A DNA stretch of 6,360 nucleotides, from the NCBI GenBank assembly GCA_947097615.1, contig CAMURX010000103.1:1-6360 (forward strand), read 5' to 3'. Below, piece by piece: positions 4,896 through 6,360 of this stretch. The first letter of the stretch is position 1; every line of letters begins with the position of its first letter. The notes beneath the pieces were generated by a model. It was not told the DNA's origin, searched no databases, and was given only the letters and a program-made list of their open reading frames with translations. Source of the stretch: an uncultured Neisseria sp. (GTDB lineage: Bacteria > Pseudomonadota > Gammaproteobacteria > Burkholderiales > Neisseriaceae). The position numbers and the translations under genes were made by a program.

Positions 4896-5056
4896 TGGTC
4901 TGTTGACAATCAGCCTTGCGGCGGTGTTTTTGGTAAAAAATACTCGCCTGCTGCGTCAAAAATGCTCGCAAGGTGTCCAGCCTTGCTGTGCTTTTTTCCT
5001 TGCATTCGGGCATTTTTACTCAAAAACCGTCTCGTAAGCTGATTGTCAACAGACCC
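4896..5056. mobile_element. 161-bp MITE-like element with terminal inverted repeats
   Basis: The ends are inverted repeats: TGGTCTGTTGACAATCAGC (4896-4914) and, reading the minus strand from 5056, GGGTCTGTTGACAATCAGC; 18 of 19 match, with 18 contiguous. Beyond that the arms stay similar for about 35 more bases (CTTGCGGCGGTGTTTTTG against TTACGAGACGGTTTTTG, then GTAAAAAATACTCG against AGTAAAAATGCCCG). The centre has a small hairpin, GCAAGG (4968-4973) / CCTTGC (4981-4986). The dinucleotide TA flanks both sides (4894-4895 and 5057-5058), as would follow TA-targeted (IS630/Tc1-type) insertion. There is no coding capacity. It is not a Correia element: the ends lack TATAGTGGATT-like sequence. I infer a non-autonomous element; the family is unnamed here. 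Confidence 0.65.
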
Positions 5057-5472
5057 TACAGCTTCACCCCCATCCACTGCGCCAGCGTGAAGTAAACCAG
5101 CATGGCGGCGGGCAGGGTGAGGATGGCGAATCCGGCTAGTGCGGACACTATCCAGCTCCATTTTTCAAAGCCGCGCCAGTTGAAGCAGCGGGCGGCGTTC
5201 AAGAGGCAGGGCAGGGCGAGCAGCAGCCAGGCAAGCGCCCAGCCCCAATTCGGGCGGAACACGGGAATCATGCCGACGAAGGTGGCGGCGGTAAACAGCG
5301 TCCACAAAGCCAGCGGCAGCACAAAGGCGGCGGCCATCCAGAGAACGCCGCGTTTGAAGACGGGCGTGAATCCGATCAGGCGGCGTTTTTCAGACGGCCT
5401 TTCAGACGGCCTCTGCGCGGTTTGGCTTTCAGACGGCCTTTTCGCCGCTTTTTTGCGCTTGTCAGAAGGCAT
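5056..5472 (-). CDS. Small three-helix inner-membrane protein with RPSE repeats
   Basis: 138 residues, function not recognised. ATG 5472 overlaps the last 11 bases of the xthA-type gene (5462-5472) and has GGAG seven bases upstream, so translation is probably coupled; a TTG at 5487 in frame is less likely. Residues 1-40 are basic and hydrophilic, containing RPSE three times (12-15, 21-24, 25-28), each encoded by an exact DUS. Three hydrophobic segments follow: about 43-68 (VLWMAAAFVLPLALWTLF), 76-93 (WGWALAWLLLALPCLL) and 106-131 (WSWIVSALAGFAILTLPAAM). The basic N-terminus is likely cytoplasmic. The stop TAG (5058-5056) uses the last base of the MITE-like element and its TA flank. Its pairing with a repair nuclease may reflect only gene order. 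Confidence 0.7.
   Translation of the reverse strand: MPSDKRKKAAKRPSESQTAQRPSERPSEKRRLIGFTPVFKRGVLWMAAAFVLPLALWTLFTAATFVGMIPVFRPNWGWALAWLLLALPCLLNAARCFNWRGFEKWSWIVSALAGFAILTLPAAMLVYFTLAQWMGVKL
5389..5439 (-). repeat. Cluster of three same-direction uptake sequences inside a coding region
   Basis: Exact DUS at 5389-5400, 5401-5412 (directly abutting) and 5428-5439, all in the same orientation. Offsets of 12 and 27 bases keep all three in one reading frame, where AGG CCG TCT GAA gives Arg-Pro-Ser-Glu. As direct rather than inverted copies they cannot pair into a terminator. Confidence 0.9.
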
Positions 5473-6238
5473 AGTCGTACTCCGCAACCAGCGGCGCGTG
5501 ATCGGAAAATTTTTCGTCTTTGTAAACGTGCGCCGCTACCGCTTTGGCGGCCAATTCGGGCGTCACCATCTGATAATCGATGCGCCAGCCCACGTCTTTC
5601 GCGTAGGCCTGCCCCCTGTTGCTCCACCATGTGTAGCCGGGCGCGTCGGGGTAGAGCGTGCGCCAGATGTCCGTCCAGCCCAACTCGTTGATAACCTTGC
5701 CTATCCACTCGCGCTCTTCGGGCAGGAAGCCCGAATTTTTCTGGTTGCCCTTCCAGTTTTTCAAATCGATGTTCTGATGCGCGATGTTCCAGTCGCCGCA
5801 CACCACAATATCGCGTCCTTCGGCCTTCATGTCGGCGAGCATGGGATAAAACACATCGAGAAAACGGAATTTCGCCTGCTGGCGTTCTTCCGCGCTGCTG
5901 CCGCTGGGCAGATACAGCGAGATTACCGACAAATTGCCGAAATCGCAGCGCACAAAACGTCCCTCGCGGTCGAACTCTTCCACGCCGATGCCGGTGGTAA
6001 CGCGGTCGGGTGCGCGTTTGCTGTACACCGCCACGCCGCTGTAACCGCGTTTTTCCGCACAATGCCAATGGCCGTTCATCCCGTGCGGATTTTTCATTTC
6101 GGGCGACAAATCCGCCTCCTGCGCTTTGAGTTCCTGCACGCAGACAATGTCCGCGCCCGAGGCGGCGATGTAGTCGAGAAAACCCTTTTTATAGGCCGAG
6201 CGGATGCCGTTGACGTTGGCGGAGACGATTTTGAGCAT
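5462..6238 (-). CDS. xthA: AP endonuclease / exodeoxyribonuclease III family (NApe-type)
   Basis: 258 residues; cleaves the backbone at abasic sites in base excision repair, Mg2+-dependent, cytoplasmic. Seen family residues: N8 (SANVNGIR), E36 (VCVQELK, metal), Y109 (SLYLPSGS), D149 and N151 (CGDWNIAH), the NSGF segment 168-171, D221 (GWRIDYQ), and the catalytic D246-H247 pair (KFSDHAPL). Length is close to E. coli XthA (268). Neisseria carry two paralogues, NApe and NExo; NExo has bulky residues that block abasic sites, whereas the small residues in KNSGF and the overall sequence, as I recall it, fit NApe. ATG 6238 is chosen because MLKIVSANVNGIR is the family N-terminus; upstream in-frame ATGs (6271, 6313) would add unrelated residues and lie on or before a likely -10 box. 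Shine-Dalgarno is weak. It is the first gene of a two-gene unit with 5056-5472. Confidence 0.95.
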   Translation of the reverse strand: MLKIVSANVNGIRSAYKKGFLDYIAASGADIVCVQELKAQEADLSPEMKNPHGMNGHWHCAEKRGYSGVAVYSKRAPDRVTTGIGVEEFDREGRFVRCDFGNLSVISLYLPSGSSAEERQQAKFRFLDVFYPMLADMKAEGRDIVVCGDWNIAHQNIDLKNWKGNQKNSGFLPEEREWIGKVINELGWTDIWRTLYPDAPGYTWWSNRGQAYAKDVGWRIDYQMVTPELAAKAVAAHVYKDEKFSDHAPLVAEYDYAF

Positions 6239-6269
6239 GGTGTGAAAACGGGTTAAGAAAACGGGCGGC

Positions 6270-6275
6270 ATTGTA
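6270..6275 (-). promoter_or_regulatory. Possible -10 box of the xthA-type gene
   Basis: TACAAT on the minus strand (5 of 6 to consensus), which would give a start near 6263 and a leader of about 25 bases before ATG 6238. No good -35 hexamer is seen at 16-18 bases; the neighbouring upstream DNA is a DUS. Low confidence. Confidence 0.35.
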
Positions 6276-6283
6276 ACCGATTT

Positions 6284-6295
6284 TTCAGACGGCCT
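6284..6295 (-). repeat. DNA uptake sequence, single copy
   Basis: Exact DUS just upstream of the xthA-type gene. The remaining bases to the window end (6296-6360) show no gene I recognise on either strand. Confidence 0.9.
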
Positions 6296-6360
6296 TCGGG
6301 GCTGAAGTAGCAACTGTGTTCCCCCACCCCGTCGGGCAGGGCAACCAAACTCGGTGATTA

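Noticed and set aside
4903..4908. TTGACA, a perfect -35 hexamer inside the MITE end (and again in the other arm)
   Set aside because: No -10-like hexamer at 16-18 bases in either inward direction, so there is no support for a promoter.
4143..5042. Open frame on the plus strand across the secreted-protein gene and the MITE
   Set aside because: Shadow frame rich in Gly/Val/Ala; it runs through a DUS hairpin and a mobile element, with no initiation signal.
5102..6256. Long open frame on the plus strand opposite xthA
   Set aside because: The minus strand carries an intact AP endonuclease with all catalytic residues; the plus frame has no recognisable domain.
6296..6360. Start or end of another gene at the right edge
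   Set aside because: Short open frames exist on both strands but none gives a recognisable sequence or signals within the visible bases.

Overview
The window comes from a member of the Neisseriaceae, most likely a commensal Neisseria. The main evidence is 15 exact copies, on both strands, of the 12-base uptake word AGGCCGTCTGAA (the AG form of the Neisseria DNA uptake sequence, DUS). A dRS3-like repeat, a remnant resembling the end of a Neisseria IS5/IS1106-type element, and an AP endonuclease very close to the meningococcal NApe protein as I remember it all agree. Species cannot be fixed from this alone.

Layout: (1) Bases 1-253, plus strand, are the 3' end of uvrB (nucleotide excision repair). 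(2) One base after its stop comes a very AT-rich gene of 324 codons (255-1229). It combines an N-terminal HEPN-like domain, with the RNase motif RNNIEH, and three C-terminal CxxC/CxxC zinc ribbons. It contains no uptake sequence and looks horizontally acquired; it is the best candidate here for an undescribed RNA-targeting or defence function. (3) Bases 1230-1831 are non-coding and repeat-rich: an inverted DUS pair, an IS remnant, copies of a GCGTGCG-type palindrome, a second DUS pair and the bioB terminator.

(4) Everything from 1832 to 6238 is on the minus strand. Read in transcription order from the right, it is an xthA/NApe-type AP endonuclease (5462-6238), overlapping by 11 bases a small three-helix membrane protein (5056-5472); a 161-bp MITE-like element (4896-5056); a secreted eight-cysteine protein of unknown role (4182-4841); a secreted PepSY-like protein (3721-4038); an RBBP9/YdeN-family alpha/beta hydrolase that appears to have lost two of its three catalytic residues (3124-3657); and bioB, biotin synthase (1832-2881). 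Most gaps hold DUS hairpins that probably act as terminators, so apart from the xthA/membrane-protein pair these look like separate transcription units.

The genes do not form one pathway. uvrB and xthA are DNA-repair housekeeping genes and bioB is the last step of biotin synthesis. The notable themes are the acquired HEPN/zinc-ribbon gene behind uvrB, and several cases where repeats have shaped coding sequence: a DUS sits on the catalytic-histidine codon of the hydrolase, three in-frame DUS encode RPSE repeats in the membrane protein, and a MITE end supplies part of a stop codon. Bases 6239-6360 hold a possible promoter and one DUS; I recognise no gene in them.
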